A DNA stretch of 64,000 bases from Actinacidiphila cocklensis (GCF_907177275.1 NZ_CAJSLV010000013.1:124001-188000); one strand, 5' to 3'; positions 22,327-31,169 are shown, counted from the stretch's first letter. Notes: generated from the letters alone by a model not told the origin. Made by a program: numbers and translations.

Positions 22327-25266
22327 GTGTTGTCCGTACGACCACGACCACGACCACGGCTGCGCCCGCGCGTGCGCACCCGGCTGCTGAAGTGGCTGAC
22401 GCTGCTGGTGGCACTGCTCACGCTGCCCGTCCTCGCGGTGCTCGCCACCGTGCCCGCGGACGCCTCGCCCACGAGCGCCGCGGGCGCCGCCGCGAAGCCG
22501 AACGTCGCCGGCGTCCCCGACAGCAGCTTCCAGAAGGTGCTGCTCAACAACTCGGGCGGAAACCCGCTGCAGTTGGACATCGCCAGCGACGGCCGGGTCT
22601 TCTTCATCGACATGCTCGGCGACGTGCGGATCATCAACACCGGCGGCACCACCGTCACCGCCGGGCACCTCGACGTCTTCACGGCGAACGAGAGCGGTCT
22701 GCTGGCGATGGCCCTCGACCCGGCCTTCGCCACCAACCACTGGATCTACCTCTACTACTCGCCGGCGTCGGCGAGCGTCGACCGGCTCAGCCGCTTCACC
22801 GTCAACGGCTCCACGATGGACATGACGAGCGAGAAGGTCGTCCTGGAACTCCCGGTGCAGCGCGCCGAGTGCTGCCACCACGGCGCCGGCATGGCGATCG
22901 ACCACAGCAACGGCAACCTGTGGCTCTCCGTCGGCGACAACACCAACCCCTTCGCCTCCGACGGCTACGCGCCGATCGACGAGCAGGCGGGGCGGGCCAA
23001 CTGGGACGCCCAGCGCACCGCGGGCAACACCAACAGCCTGTCGGGCAAGGTGCTGCGCATCCACCCGGAGACCAACGGCACCTACACCATCCCGGCCGGC
23101 AACCTCTTCCCGCCCGGCACCGACAAGACCAGGCCCGAGATCTACGCCATGGGATACCGCAATCCCTTCCGGCTGGCCCTCGACCCGAAGACCGGCTTCC
23201 CCGTGGTCGGCAACTACGGCCCGGACGCCGGTACCGCCAACGCCGGCCGCGGCCCGGAGAACACCGTCGAGTGGGACCTGCTGAGCAAGCCCGTCAACGC
23301 GGGCTGGCCGTACTGCATCGGCAACAACACCCCCTACATCGACTACAACTTCGCCACCAAGACCTCCGGCGCCGCCTTCGACTGCGCGGGCGGCCCGACC
23401 AACAACTCCCCGAACAACACCGGTCTGACCAAGCTCCCGCCGGCCACCCCGGCCGACGTCTGGTACCACTACAGCGCGGACCCGAACAACTTCCCGCTGC
23501 TCAGCGGCGGCGCCCCGATGGCCGGGCCGGTCTACCGCTACGACGCCAACCTGGTCTCCGACCGCAAGTGGCCGGCGGCGATGGACGCCCAGGCGATCTT
23601 CTCCGAGTGGAACACCAGCAAGGTCTACACGTTCCACGTCAAGTCGGACAACACCGGCACCGACGACATCCAGACGTTCCTGCCGTCGGTGTCGTTCAAG
23701 AAGCCGATGGACATGAAGTTCGGCCCGGACGGCGCCCTCTACATGGTCGAGTGGGGCACCGGATACGGCGGCAACAACGCCGACGCGGGCATCTACCGCA
23801 TCGACTACCTCAACGGCGGCGCCCTCCCGGTGGCCTCGGCGGGCGCCAACCGCACCAGCGGCCCCGCGCCGCTCGCGGTGAACTTCTCCAGCGCCGGATC
23901 CAACGACCCGGCGGGCGGCTCCCTGACCTACCGGTGGGCCTTCGGCGACGGCGCGACCTCGACCAGCGCCAACCCCAGCCACACCTACAGCGCGGCCGGC
24001 AACTACACCGCCGTGCTGTCGGTCACCAACAGCGCGGGCAAGATCGCCACCGCGAGCATCGACATCACCGCGGGCAACACCATGCCGACCCTTACCATCA
24101 GCGCCCCACCCAACGGCGGGGTCTTCGACTGGGGTGACAAGGTCAACTTCTCGGTCAGCGTCACCGACCCCGAGGACGGCACGGTCGACTGCAGCCAGGT
24201 CAAGATCCAGGCCATCCTGGGCCACGACACCCACGGCCACCCGCTCGACCAGTACTCCGGGTGCAGTGCCACGGTCGCCACGACGCTGTCCAACGGGCAC
24301 AGCGACGGCGACAACGTCTTCTACGTGATCGAGGCCAGCTACACCGACAAGGGCGGCAGCGGCGGGGCCGCCGCCCCGCTCACCGGCCGGGCGCAGATCA
24401 CCCTGCAGCCCAAGCACAAGCAGGCCGAGTTCTACACCGACACCGGCCGCGCGAGCGACGGGCAGGGCACCGACACCCCGGGTGTCACCGTCGAGAACGG
24501 CGCCGACAGCGCCGGCGGCGGCCAGGACATCGGCTTCATCGAGGACGGTGACTACTGGACCCTGTCGCCGATCGCGCTCAACAACATCACCTCGATCGGC
24601 TTCCGTACCGCCTCGGCCAACGCCGGCGGCCGTATCGACGTCCGCTGGAACTCCCCGACCGGGACGCTGCTCGGCACCGCGACCGTACCGACCACCGGTG
24701 CCTGGCAGACGTACACCGACGTCACCGCCAACCTGAGCAACGTGCCAGGCGGCAGTGGCAAGGTCTACTTCGTCGCCCGCAACGGGTCCGGCCACACCGG
24801 CCCCGGCGCGCTGATGAACGTCAACTGGATGATGTTCAACGGCGCGGGCGTCGGTACGCCGGGCACCCCCGGCGGAACCGGCATCAGCCTCAAGGCGCAC
24901 GCCAACGGCAAGTACGTGACCGCGCCGAGCGGCACCCAGCCACTGATCGCCGGCAGCACCACGGTCGGCAACGCGGAGCGGTTCGACGAGGTCGACCTGG
25001 GCGGCGGCAACGTCGCGCTGCGCGCCCACGTCAACAACCAGTTCGTGACGGCCGAGAACGCCGGCGCCCAGCCGCTGATCGCCAACCGGGCGGCACAGGG
25101 CGCGTGGGAGACCTTCCAGCTGATCCACAACTCCGACGGCAGCGTCAGCCTCAAGGCCGCGGTCAACGGCAAGTACGTGACGGCGGAGAACGCCGGCGCG
25201 GCCGCGCTGATCGCGAACCGGGACGCCATCGGCCCCTGGGAGGAGTTCGACCTGAGCACCTCGTGA
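22327..25266 (+). CDS. Secreted PQQ-dependent sugar dehydrogenase with PKD, CBM6 and fascin-like domains
   Basis: 979 residues. An arginine-rich n-region and one hydrophobic helix (about 20-45) form the export signal. Residues 50-495 are a six-bladed propeller of the soluble glucose/sorbosone dehydrogenase type (DIASDGRVFFID, HGAGMAIDHSNGNLWLS, YAMGYRNPFRLALDP, MKFGPDGALYMVEWG); 500-584 are a PKD domain (YRWAFGDGATS, PSHTYSAAGNYTAVLSV); 697-838 resemble CBM6; 853-979 are the fascin-like trefoil. It should oxidise a sugar or polyol outside the cell, with the accessory domains holding it on polysaccharide. The GTG at 22327 follows AAGGAG. It lies downstream of the ThuA gene and convergent with the sugar ABC operon. 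In many relatives ThuA and PQQ domains are fused, which supports a joint function. Confidence 0.9.
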   Translation: MLSVRPRPRPRLRPRVRTRLLKWLTLLVALLTLPVLAVLATVPADASPTSAAGAAAKPNVAGVPDSSFQKVLLNNSGGNPLQLDIASDGRVFFIDMLGDVRIINTGGTTVTAGHLDVFTANESGLLAMALDPAFATNHWIYLYYSPASASVDRLSRFTVNGSTMDMTSEKVVLELPVQRAECCHHGAGMAIDHSNGNLWLSVGDNTNPFASDGYAPIDEQAGRANWDAQRTAGNTNSLSGKVLRIHPETNGTYTIPAGNLFPPGTDKTRPEIYAMGYRNPFRLALDPKTGFPVVGNYGPDAGTANAGRGPENTVEWDLLSKPVNAGWPYCIGNNTPYIDYNFATKTSGAAFDCAGGPTNNSPNNTGLTKLPPATPADVWYHYSADPNNFPLLSGGAPMAGPVYRYDANLVSDRKWPAAMDAQAIFSEWNTSKVYTFHVKSDNTGTDDIQTFLPSVSFKKPMDMKFGPDGALYMVEWGTGYGGNNADAGIYRIDYLNGGALPVASAGANRTSGPAPLAVNFSSAGSNDPAGGSLTYRWAFGDGATSTSANPSHTYSAAGNYTAVLSVTNSAGKIATASIDITAGNTMPTLTISAPPNGGVFDWGDKVNFSVSVTDPEDGTVDCSQVKIQAILGHDTHGHPLDQYSGCSATVATTLSNGHSDGDNVFYVIEASYTDKGGSGGAAAPLTGRAQITLQPKHKQAEFYTDTGRASDGQGTDTPGVTVENGADSAGGGQDIGFIEDGDYWTLSPIALNNITSIGFRTASANAGGRIDVRWNSPTGTLLGTATVPTTGAWQTYTDVTANLSNVPGGSGKVYFVARNGSGHTGPGALMNVNWMMFNGAGVGTPGTPGGTGISLKAHANGKYVTAPSGTQPLIAGSTTVGNAERFDEVDLGGGNVALRAHVNNQFVTAENAGAQPLIANRAAQGAWETFQLIHNSDGSVSLKAAVNGKYVTAENAGAAALIANRDAIGPWEEFDLSTS
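24883..25263 (+). repeat. Fascin-like domain, copy 2
   Basis: The second copy of the 127-residue trefoil also found at 21857-22237, of identical length. Nucleotide similarity extends through the coding part up to the stop codon but not into the flanking DNA, consistent with recent duplication or gene conversion between neighbours. Confidence 0.9.
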
Positions 25267-25304
25267 GCGGCACGAACAGCCGCGGCTGACACCGCAACTG
25301 ACAC

Positions 25305-25339
25305 GGAACTGCCCCGGGCCGACGGCCCGGGGCAGTTCC
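25305..25339. terminator. Bidirectional terminator between PQQ gene and sugar ABC operon
   Basis: A perfect 16-bp stem (25305-25320 with 25324-25339) with a three-base loop, midway between the two convergent stop codons. Confidence 0.85.
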
Positions 25340-25363
25340 ATGCGGGGGTTTCGGGGTGGCGGA

Positions 25364-26425
25364 TCAGGTGAAGGACAACGGCAGGTACTGGTCGACGTTG
25401 TCCTTGGTGACCGTCGCCGAGAACAGCGTGATCGAGGTCGGCACCTCCTGCTCGACCAGGTCGCCGATGCCCTTGCCCTGGCCGATCAGCCGGGCCAGGG
25501 TCACCGCGGACGCCGACATGCTCGACGGGTATATCACCGTCGCCTTGAGCACCCCGCTGTCCGCCTTGATCTCCTGCATCGCGTGCTTCGACCCCGCGCC
25601 GCCGACCATGAAGAACTCGCTGCGCCCGGCCTGCTTGATGGCCGCCTCCACGCCGATGCCCTGGTCGTCGTCGTGGTTCCACACCGCGTCCAGCTTCGAG
25701 CGGGCCTGCAGCACGTTGCTCATCACCTGCTGGCCGCTGTCCGCGGTGAACTGCGCGGCCTGCCGGATGCTCACCGAGAAGCCCGCCTTCGCCAGCGCCT
25801 CCTTGAAGCCCTGGCTGCGCTGCTTGGTGAGGTCGAGGTTGTCGATACCGGCGATCTCGCCGATCACCGGCTTGCTGACACCCTTCGCCTTGAGGGTCTT
25901 GATGATGTACTGGGCGGCGTTGACGCCCATGCCGTAGTTGTCGCCGCCGATCCAGGTGCGGTAGGCCAGCGAGTTGTCGAAGACCCGGTCGAGGTTGATC
26001 ACCGGGATGCCCGCGTCCATCGCCTGGGCGCCGATCGAGGTCAGCGCCTTGCCGTCGAAGGGCAGGATCACCAGCACGTCGACCTTCTTGTCGATCAGCG
26101 TCTGCACGGCGCTGATCTGCGCGTTGACGTCGTTGGTGCCCTCGGCGGGCTGGAAGCTGACGTCGGTGTACTGTCCCGCCTGCGCCTTGGCGTTCTTGGT
26201 GATCGCCGCCATCCAGCCGTGGTCGGCGGCCGGCGCCGAGAAGCCTATGGTGACGTGCTTGCCCGGGGTGCTGCCCGACGCGGCGGTCGTCGCCTTCACG
26301 TTGGCCTTGTCCGCGTCGCCGTTGGAGTTGCTGGTGCACGCCGAGAGCAGCAGACCGCTGCCCAGGGCGCCCGCGCCGAGCAGCATGCTTCTGCGTCCCA
26401 TGGGCATGGGTCCGGTCTCTTTCAT
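25364..26425 (-). CDS. Sugar ABC transporter substrate-binding lipoprotein (RbsB-type)
   Basis: 353 residues. The leader MGRRSMLLGAGALGSG with lipobox LSAC (Cys30) marks an exported, lipid-anchored protein, with a twin-arginine-like pair. The mature part is a type-I sugar-binding fold of the ribose/xylose family: VTIGFSAPAADHGWMAAITKNA, DVLVILPFDGKAL, VINLDRVFDN and WNHDDDQGIGVEAAI. It captures a monosaccharide or cyclitol outside the membrane for the permease and ATPase encoded upstream in the same operon (order ATPase, permease, binding protein). The gap to the permease gene is 68 bp. The ATG at 26425 follows AAGGGA at a spacing of eight. The ligand cannot be read from the sequence; the neighbouring genes suggest a product of the secreted enzymes. 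Confidence 0.92.
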   Translation of the reverse strand: MKETGPMPMGRRSMLLGAGALGSGLLLSACTSNSNGDADKANVKATTAASGSTPGKHVTIGFSAPAADHGWMAAITKNAKAQAGQYTDVSFQPAEGTNDVNAQISAVQTLIDKKVDVLVILPFDGKALTSIGAQAMDAGIPVINLDRVFDNSLAYRTWIGGDNYGMGVNAAQYIIKTLKAKGVSKPVIGEIAGIDNLDLTKQRSQGFKEALAKAGFSVSIRQAAQFTADSGQQVMSNVLQARSKLDAVWNHDDDQGIGVEAAIKQAGRSEFFMVGGAGSKHAMQEIKADSGVLKATVIYPSSMSASAVTLARLIGQGKGIGDLVEQEVPTSITLFSATVTKDNVDQYLPLSFT

Positions 26426-26493
26426 TCGGGTGTTCCCTTTCGTCAGGGGTGGGGAGGCGGGGGAGCTGGAGGTGGAGCGGGTGGAGCCGCCGG

Positions 26494-27585
26494 TCAGGCG
26501 GGGGAGCGCGCGCCCCGGGTGCGCTGCAGCAGGACGGCGACCAGGATGATCAGCCCCTTGGCGATCTCCTGGATGTCCGTGGTCAGGTTGTTCAGCACGA
26601 AGATGTTGGTGATCGTGGTGAAGACCAGGACGCCGAGGATCGAGCCGAACAGCGACCCGCGGCCGCCGGCCAGCAGCGTGCCGCCGATGATCACCGCGGC
26701 GATGGAGTCCAGCTCGTAGAGGTTGCCGAGGTTGCTGGCGCCGCTGGTGGTGCGGGCGGTGAGCATCACCGCGGCCACCCCGCAGCACACCCCGGACAGC
26801 AGGTACAGCAGCATGGTGTGCCGCCGCACCGCGATGCCGGCCAGCCGGGCGGCCTCCGGGTTGCCGCCGACCGCGAAGGTGCGCCGGCCGAAGGTCGTGC
26901 GGTTCAGCAGCAGCCAGCCCAGTACCACGATCCCGGCCATCAGGTAGACCAGCAGCGGGATGCCGAGGAACTTGTCGGTCGCGATCCGGTTGAACGAGTC
27001 CACCGTGACCACCTGCGACTGCCGGTCCGACAGCCGCTCGGCGACACCGCGGGCCGAGGCCATCATGGCCAGCGTGGTGATGAAGGCGACGATCCTGCCG
27101 TACGCGATCAGGATGCCGTTGAGCAGTCCGACCGCCGAGCCCACGACCACCGCGGTGAAGAGCATCCCGCCGAGGCCGTACGACTGGGTGGCCACCGTGG
27201 TGCACCACACCGAGGCCACCGCGACGATCGCGCCCACCGACAGGTCGATGCCGCCGCCGATGATGACGAACGTCTGGCCCACCGTGATGACGCCGATGAC
27301 CGCCGCGCTGGTCAGGATGTTGACGATGTTGTTGCTGGTCAGGAAGTTGTCCGAGGTCACGGTCCCCACCACGCCCAGCAGGACCAGCACCACCACCAGG
27401 CCGAGACTGTGCATCTGGTGCAGCGGGAACAGCCGGAGCAGCTGCTGCCGTCCGGACCCCGGCCGGCCGGGGTCGGGGCCCTCCTTCACCAGCGACGGCC
27501 TGGTCGCGACGTCGGCGCCCGACCGGGCCTGCGCGGGCAGCCCGGGGGCGTCCTCCGCGGGTCTCGGCGTCGTCTGGTCACTCAT
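26494..27585 (-). CDS. Sugar ABC transporter permease (RbsC-type)
   Basis: 363 residues: a cytosolic N-terminal tail of about 55, then eight to ten membrane helices of the ribose/xylose permease family. Typical motifs are VGQTFVIIGGGIDLSVGAIVA, the cytoplasmic coupling segment TFGRRTFAVGGNPEAARLAGI and ELDSIAAVIIGGTLLAGGRGS. It forms the membrane channel with the ATPase, whose stop overlaps this ATG by four bases (ATGA), so their translation is coupled. Unlike many sugar systems only one permease gene is present, which is normal for the RbsABC arrangement where it dimerises. Confidence 0.93.
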   Translation of the reverse strand: MSDQTTPRPAEDAPGLPAQARSGADVATRPSLVKEGPDPGRPGSGRQQLLRLFPLHQMHSLGLVVVLVLLGVVGTVTSDNFLTSNNIVNILTSAAVIGVITVGQTFVIIGGGIDLSVGAIVAVASVWCTTVATQSYGLGGMLFTAVVVGSAVGLLNGILIAYGRIVAFITTLAMMASARGVAERLSDRQSQVVTVDSFNRIATDKFLGIPLLVYLMAGIVVLGWLLLNRTTFGRRTFAVGGNPEAARLAGIAVRRHTMLLYLLSGVCCGVAAVMLTARTTSGASNLGNLYELDSIAAVIIGGTLLAGGRGSLFGSILGVLVFTTITNIFVLNNLTTDIQEIAKGLIILVAVLLQRTRGARSPA

Positions 27586-29090
27586 GCGCGGCTCTCTTCC
27601 ATCACGAGGTCGAGTACGTGGGATTCCTTCAGTGAGGCCGCTTCGGCCTCATGGACGATCCGGCCCTCGCGCAGCACCAGCGCGCGGTCGGCGAGGCCGA
27701 GGACTTCCGGCACCTCGCTGGACACGAACAGCACTGCCACCCCGGAGTCGGCCAACTCCCGTACCAGCGCGTACAGCTCGGCCCGCGCGCCGACGTCCAC
27801 TCCCCGGGTGGGCTCGTCCAGCAGCAGCACCCGGCAGCCGCGCAGCAGCCAGCGGGCGAGCACCGCCTTCTGCTGGTTGCCGCCGGACAGCGTGCGGACC
27901 GGGCGCTGCGGGTCGGCCGGGCGCATGTCGAGCGCGGCGACCCGCTCGGCGGCCGCGGTCGCCTCCCGGCGCCGGTCCAGCCAGCCGAAGCGGGCGAAGC
28001 GGCCGAGCGAGGAGATGCTGACGTTGCGTACGACGCTGTCCTGGAGGAAGAGGGCCTGACTCTTGCGCTCCTCGGGCGCCAGGCCGACCCCCGCCCTGAC
28101 CGCGGCGGTGACCCGGCCGGGCGGCAGCCGCCGCCCGTCGACCAGGACCGAGCCGGACGCCGGGCGCGTCGCACCGTAGACGGCGTGCAGGATCTCCGAG
28201 CGGCCGGAGCCGACCAGGCCCACCAGGCCGACGATCTCGCCGGCGTGGACGGTGAAGCTGACGTCCTCGAAGCTGCCGGGCTGCGTCAGGTGCTCCACCC
28301 GCAGCACCTCGTCGCGCTCCGGTACGCCGCCGGCCGCGCCGCGCTGCGGGAAGTCGTACGCGGTCTCGCGGCCGGTCATCAGCGCGACGAGCTGGGCGGT
28401 GGGGGTGTCGGCCGGCAGGCCGCCGGCCACCGTGCGGCCGTCCTTGAGCACGGTGACCCGGGTGCCGATGGCCCGGATCTCGGCCATGCGGTGCGAGATG
28501 TAGAGGACGGCCACGCCGGTGGCGGTCAGTTCGCCGATGACCCGGAAGAGGTTGGCGACCTCGTCCTGGGTGAGTACCGCTGACGGCTCGTCCATCACGA
28601 TCAGCCGGGTGTCGTGCGACAGCGCCCTGGCCATGCTGACGATCTGCTGCTGGGCGGGGGACAGGCTGCCGACCTCGGTGCCCGGTGCGATCTCCGGGTG
28701 GCCGAGCGAGCGCAGCAGTTCGCGGGCGGCGGCGGCGGTCTCGCCGCGCCGGGTGAGGCCGAAGCGGGCGCGCTCGTGGCCGAGGAAGATGTTGTCGGCC
28801 ACCGACAGGCCGTCCACCAGGTCGAGTTCCTGGTAGATGGTGGAGATCCCGTGCCGCATCGCCGCCGTCGGGCTGGGCAGCACCACCGGCTCGCCGTCCC
28901 AGGTCAGATCGCCGCTGTCCGGCTGGTGCGCGCCGGCCAACACCTTGATGAGGGTGGACTTTCCGGCGCCGTTCTGGCCCAGTAGACAGTGCACCTCTCC
29001 TGGCTCGACCTCCAGATCGACGCCGTCCAGTGCCTTGGCACCGGGAAATGCCTTGGTAATTCCCCGCATTCGAAGCAGAGGAGAACTCAC
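27582..29090 (-). CDS. Sugar ABC transporter ATP-binding protein, tandem ABC domains (RbsA/XylG-type)
   Basis: 502 residues with two fused nucleotide-binding domains. The first has Walker A GQNGAGKST, signature-like LSPAQQQI and Walker B LIVMDEPSAVL; the second has the degenerate A-loop VGSGRSEI, signature LSGGNQQK and LLLDEPTRGVDVGA. One good and one decayed site is usual for the RbsA/XylG/MglA group. It energises uptake through the permease. The GTG at 29090 follows AAGGTGG; an ATG one base earlier in another frame reads straight into TGA. A ROK-type operator 55-81 bases upstream makes this the first gene of a regulated three-gene operon. Confidence 0.93.
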   Translation of the reverse strand: MSSPLLRMRGITKAFPGAKALDGVDLEVEPGEVHCLLGQNGAGKSTLIKVLAGAHQPDSGDLTWDGEPVVLPSPTAAMRHGISTIYQELDLVDGLSVADNIFLGHERARFGLTRRGETAAAARELLRSLGHPEIAPGTEVGSLSPAQQQIVSMARALSHDTRLIVMDEPSAVLTQDEVANLFRVIGELTATGVAVLYISHRMAEIRAIGTRVTVLKDGRTVAGGLPADTPTAQLVALMTGRETAYDFPQRGAAGGVPERDEVLRVEHLTQPGSFEDVSFTVHAGEIVGLVGLVGSGRSEILHAVYGATRPASGSVLVDGRRLPPGRVTAAVRAGVGLAPEERKSQALFLQDSVVRNVSISSLGRFARFGWLDRRREATAAAERVAALDMRPADPQRPVRTLSGGNQQKAVLARWLLRGCRVLLLDEPTRGVDVGARAELYALVRELADSGVAVLFVSSEVPEVLGLADRALVLREGRIVHEAEAASLKESHVLDLVMEESRA

Positions 29091-29144
29091 ATTGCCACCT
29101 TGGGAGGGGAGAACTGTGCGTGCCGATTGAGACACAAAGCGTTC

Positions 29145-29171
29145 GTTCGTCAGTTCAGCGAACAAACTAAT
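29145..29171 (-). promoter_or_regulatory. ROK-type operator, site 4 (sugar ABC operon)
   Basis: Read toward the ATPase gene the site starts ATTAGTTTGTTCGC and ends CTGACGAAC, differing from site 1 (18982-19008) at one base of 27. Inside it, GTTC-AGC-GAAC is a perfect inverted repeat. Confidence 0.75.
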
Positions 29172-29315
29172 AAGCGGCGAGGGGGAGGGCAAGAGCGGGG
29201 ACGGCACCAGTTTGGAAACCTGACGGCACCTCACCGGCGCCGCGGCGGCCGTGCGGGCCGCCGGTCGCGCGGCGGGGCCGGCTCGCGGGCCGATCGGTGC
29301 GGCGGGAAGGTCTAC

Positions 29316-29339
29316 GGTGTATAGTTTACGCTGTATACC
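29316..29339. promoter_or_regulatory. Imperfect palindrome and possible -10 before the hydrolase gene
   Basis: GGTGTATAG and CTGTATACC are arms matching at seven of nine positions around a six-base spacer, 32-56 bases before the start at 29372. TATAGT within it would serve as a -10 box, so a repressor binding here would block the promoter. Confidence 0.45.
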
Positions 29340-29371
29340 AACGCTGGAGCCGACAGACGGGGTCGACGACG

Positions 29372-30220
29372 ATGACAACCGAGACGATCGAGCTTTCGGC
29401 CGGGACCATCGACTACCAGGACACCGGCGGCGACGGCCCGGTGGTCGTGCTGCTGCACGGCCTGCTGATGGACGCGACGCTGTGGGACGCCGTGACCGGG
29501 GAACTGCGCGCCGGGCACCGCGTCGTGGCGCCGACGCTGCCGATGGGCGCGCACGCCCGCCCGATGCGTGACGACGCGGACCTCTCGCCCAGGGCGCTGG
29601 CCCGGCTGGTGGGGGAGTTCCTGGAGCGCCTCGACCTGCGGGACGTCACGCTGGTGGGCAACGACACCGGTGGTGCGCTGGTGCAGTTGCTGATCGCGGA
29701 GGGTGCCGCGCGGGTCGGCTCGGTCGTGCTGGCGTCCTGCGACGCCTACGACAACTTCCCGCCCGGGCTGACCGGGAAGACCGTCGTCATGACCGGCAAG
29801 CTGCCGCCCGCGCTGTTCGGCCTGTTCATGCAGCAGATGCGGGTCAAGCCGGTGCGGCGGCTGCCGATCGCCTTCGGCTGGCTGACCAAGCGCGGCGACG
29901 CGGTCACCGCGCGCTGGATGCGGCCGATCCTGTCCCAGCCGGGGGTCAGGCGGGACACGGTCAAGGTGCTCCGGGGGATCGCGGCGGACCGGCAGGTCCT
30001 GGAGCTGGCGGCGGAGTCGCTGGCCGGCTTCGACCGCCCGGCCCGGGTCGTGTGGGCAGAAGGGGACCGTGTCATGCCCCCCGCCCACGGCCGGCGGCTC
30101 GCCGCCGCCCTTCCCCGGGCGCAGCTCGTCGTCGTGCCCGACAGCTACACCCTGCTCCCCCTGGACCAGCCCGCGGCGCTCGCGGCGGCCATCGGGGAGG
30201 CGGCGTCCTCCACCACCTGA
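29372..30220 (+). CDS. Alpha/beta hydrolase with Asp nucleophile and no evident catalytic His
   Basis: 282 residues of the alpha/beta hydrolase fold: oxyanion motif LLHGLLMDATLW, nucleophile elbow GNDTGG with Asp98 instead of serine (as in haloalkane dehalogenases), and the acid-strand segment RVVWAEGDRVMPP. At the place where the catalytic histidine is expected the sequence reads PDSYTLLPLDQP (residues 256-267), with no histidine. The protein may therefore be catalytically altered, use another base, or act as a binding protein. I recall a group of actinobacterial hydrolases with similar motifs, so the change may be a family trait. The ATG at 29372 lies behind GGGGTCGACG, a weak ribosome site; the palindrome upstream suggests dedicated control. 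Confidence 0.8.
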   Translation: MTTETIELSAGTIDYQDTGGDGPVVVLLHGLLMDATLWDAVTGELRAGHRVVAPTLPMGAHARPMRDDADLSPRALARLVGEFLERLDLRDVTLVGNDTGGALVQLLIAEGAARVGSVVLASCDAYDNFPPGLTGKTVVMTGKLPPALFGLFMQQMRVKPVRRLPIAFGWLTKRGDAVTARWMRPILSQPGVRRDTVKVLRGIAADRQVLELAAESLAGFDRPARVVWAEGDRVMPPAHGRRLAAALPRAQLVVVPDSYTLLPLDQPAALAAAIGEAASSTT

Positions 30221-30251
30221 CCACGGGCGGCGCAGGACACCGGACGGGCTG

Positions 30252-31040
30252 TCAGGTCGTCGCCTCGGCCGCGACCGGGCCGCCGCCGAGGGCGTTGCGG
30301 CGGGCCGGCATCGTCAGGGACGTCATCCGCCGCCGGCCCGCGACCCGCTCGTACGCGTAGACCGCCCGGATACCCGCGCGAAGCGTCGCCGACTTGGCGG
30401 CGGACCAGTGCAGCAGCTCGCCCATGTGGGCCATCACCGCGAGGCTGACCTCGCGGTACACGCGGATCTCGGCCAGCGCGCACTCGTGCAGCGTGCGGTG
30501 GATCAGCCGCCCGTGCCCGGCCGCGGCGAGCCGCAGCAACTCCTCGTGGCAGTACGCCAGGTGGTTGTCCTCGTCCCGGGCGATCTGCCGGACCGCCCGG
30601 CCGATCTCGGGGTGGTCGCCGAAGTGCTTGAGCAGCAGCGCCATCTGCTCCGAGGCCCGCTGCTCGGTCACCCGGCTGTGCGCCAGATACGTGACGATGT
30701 CCTGCTCGCTGAGCGGCTGGTCCTTGCGCAGCCGGGAGTGGGCGAGCCCGATCCCGGCGTGCTCCAGCAGCATCGTGTAGTCGGTGTCCGCGGGGACCGG
30801 CGCCGGATCGAGGCCGCGCCCGTGCATCAGGCCGTTGAAGATCCGCCCGTGCTTGTCCTCGTCCGCGCCGTGGCGGGCGATCTTGGGGGCAAGCTCGGCC
30901 AGGCCCGGCGGCACCAGGGCCGCGATTCTGCCGTTCTCCCAGCCGCCCTGCGTCTCGCCGCTCGCGGCGATGGAGCAGAAGAGCCGAAAGGACTCGTCGT
31001 TGTCCAGGATCTCCGTGAAAAGGCCGCGCGCCGACAGCAC
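30252..31040 (-). CDS. Ferritin-like diiron protein of unknown function
   Basis: 262 residues, almost wholly helical. It carries the ligand pattern of ferritin-like diiron proteins: ENGRIAAL, ADEDKHGRIF, RVTEQRASEQM and ARDEDNHLAYCHEE supply the two E...ExxH-type sets. Relatives are annotated only as ferritin-like; they may store iron, oxidise a substrate or hydroxylate a tRNA or small molecule. The start is taken as the GTG at 31040, seven bases after AGGAG; a GTG at 31043 and one at 31064 are also in frame but are placed worse. It converges on the alpha/beta hydrolase gene with a 31-bp gap. The last 25 residues are low complexity. Confidence 0.75.
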   Translation of the reverse strand: MLSARGLFTEILDNDESFRLFCSIAASGETQGGWENGRIAALVPPGLAELAPKIARHGADEDKHGRIFNGLMHGRGLDPAPVPADTDYTMLLEHAGIGLAHSRLRKDQPLSEQDIVTYLAHSRVTEQRASEQMALLLKHFGDHPEIGRAVRQIARDEDNHLAYCHEELLRLAAAGHGRLIHRTLHECALAEIRVYREVSLAVMAHMGELLHWSAAKSATLRAGIRAVYAYERVAGRRRMTSLTMPARRNALGGGPVAAEATT

Positions 31041-31169
31041 CACGCCTCTCCTCTCGCCGTCCACCGGGTGTCACGACGAGTCAATGGCGGTGCCGTGGCG
31101 CCCGCAACCGGAGAGCGCCGCGGCTCGGCCGTCCGGAGGAGGAGGTGCCGCGTCCCGGCGGGGGAGCCG

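Noticed and set aside
18982..29171. The 26-of-27-base match at 18982 and 29145 as ends of a mobile element
   Set aside because: The copies are in direct orientation, no transposase or target duplication is present, and both sit at the expected operator distance upstream of genes.
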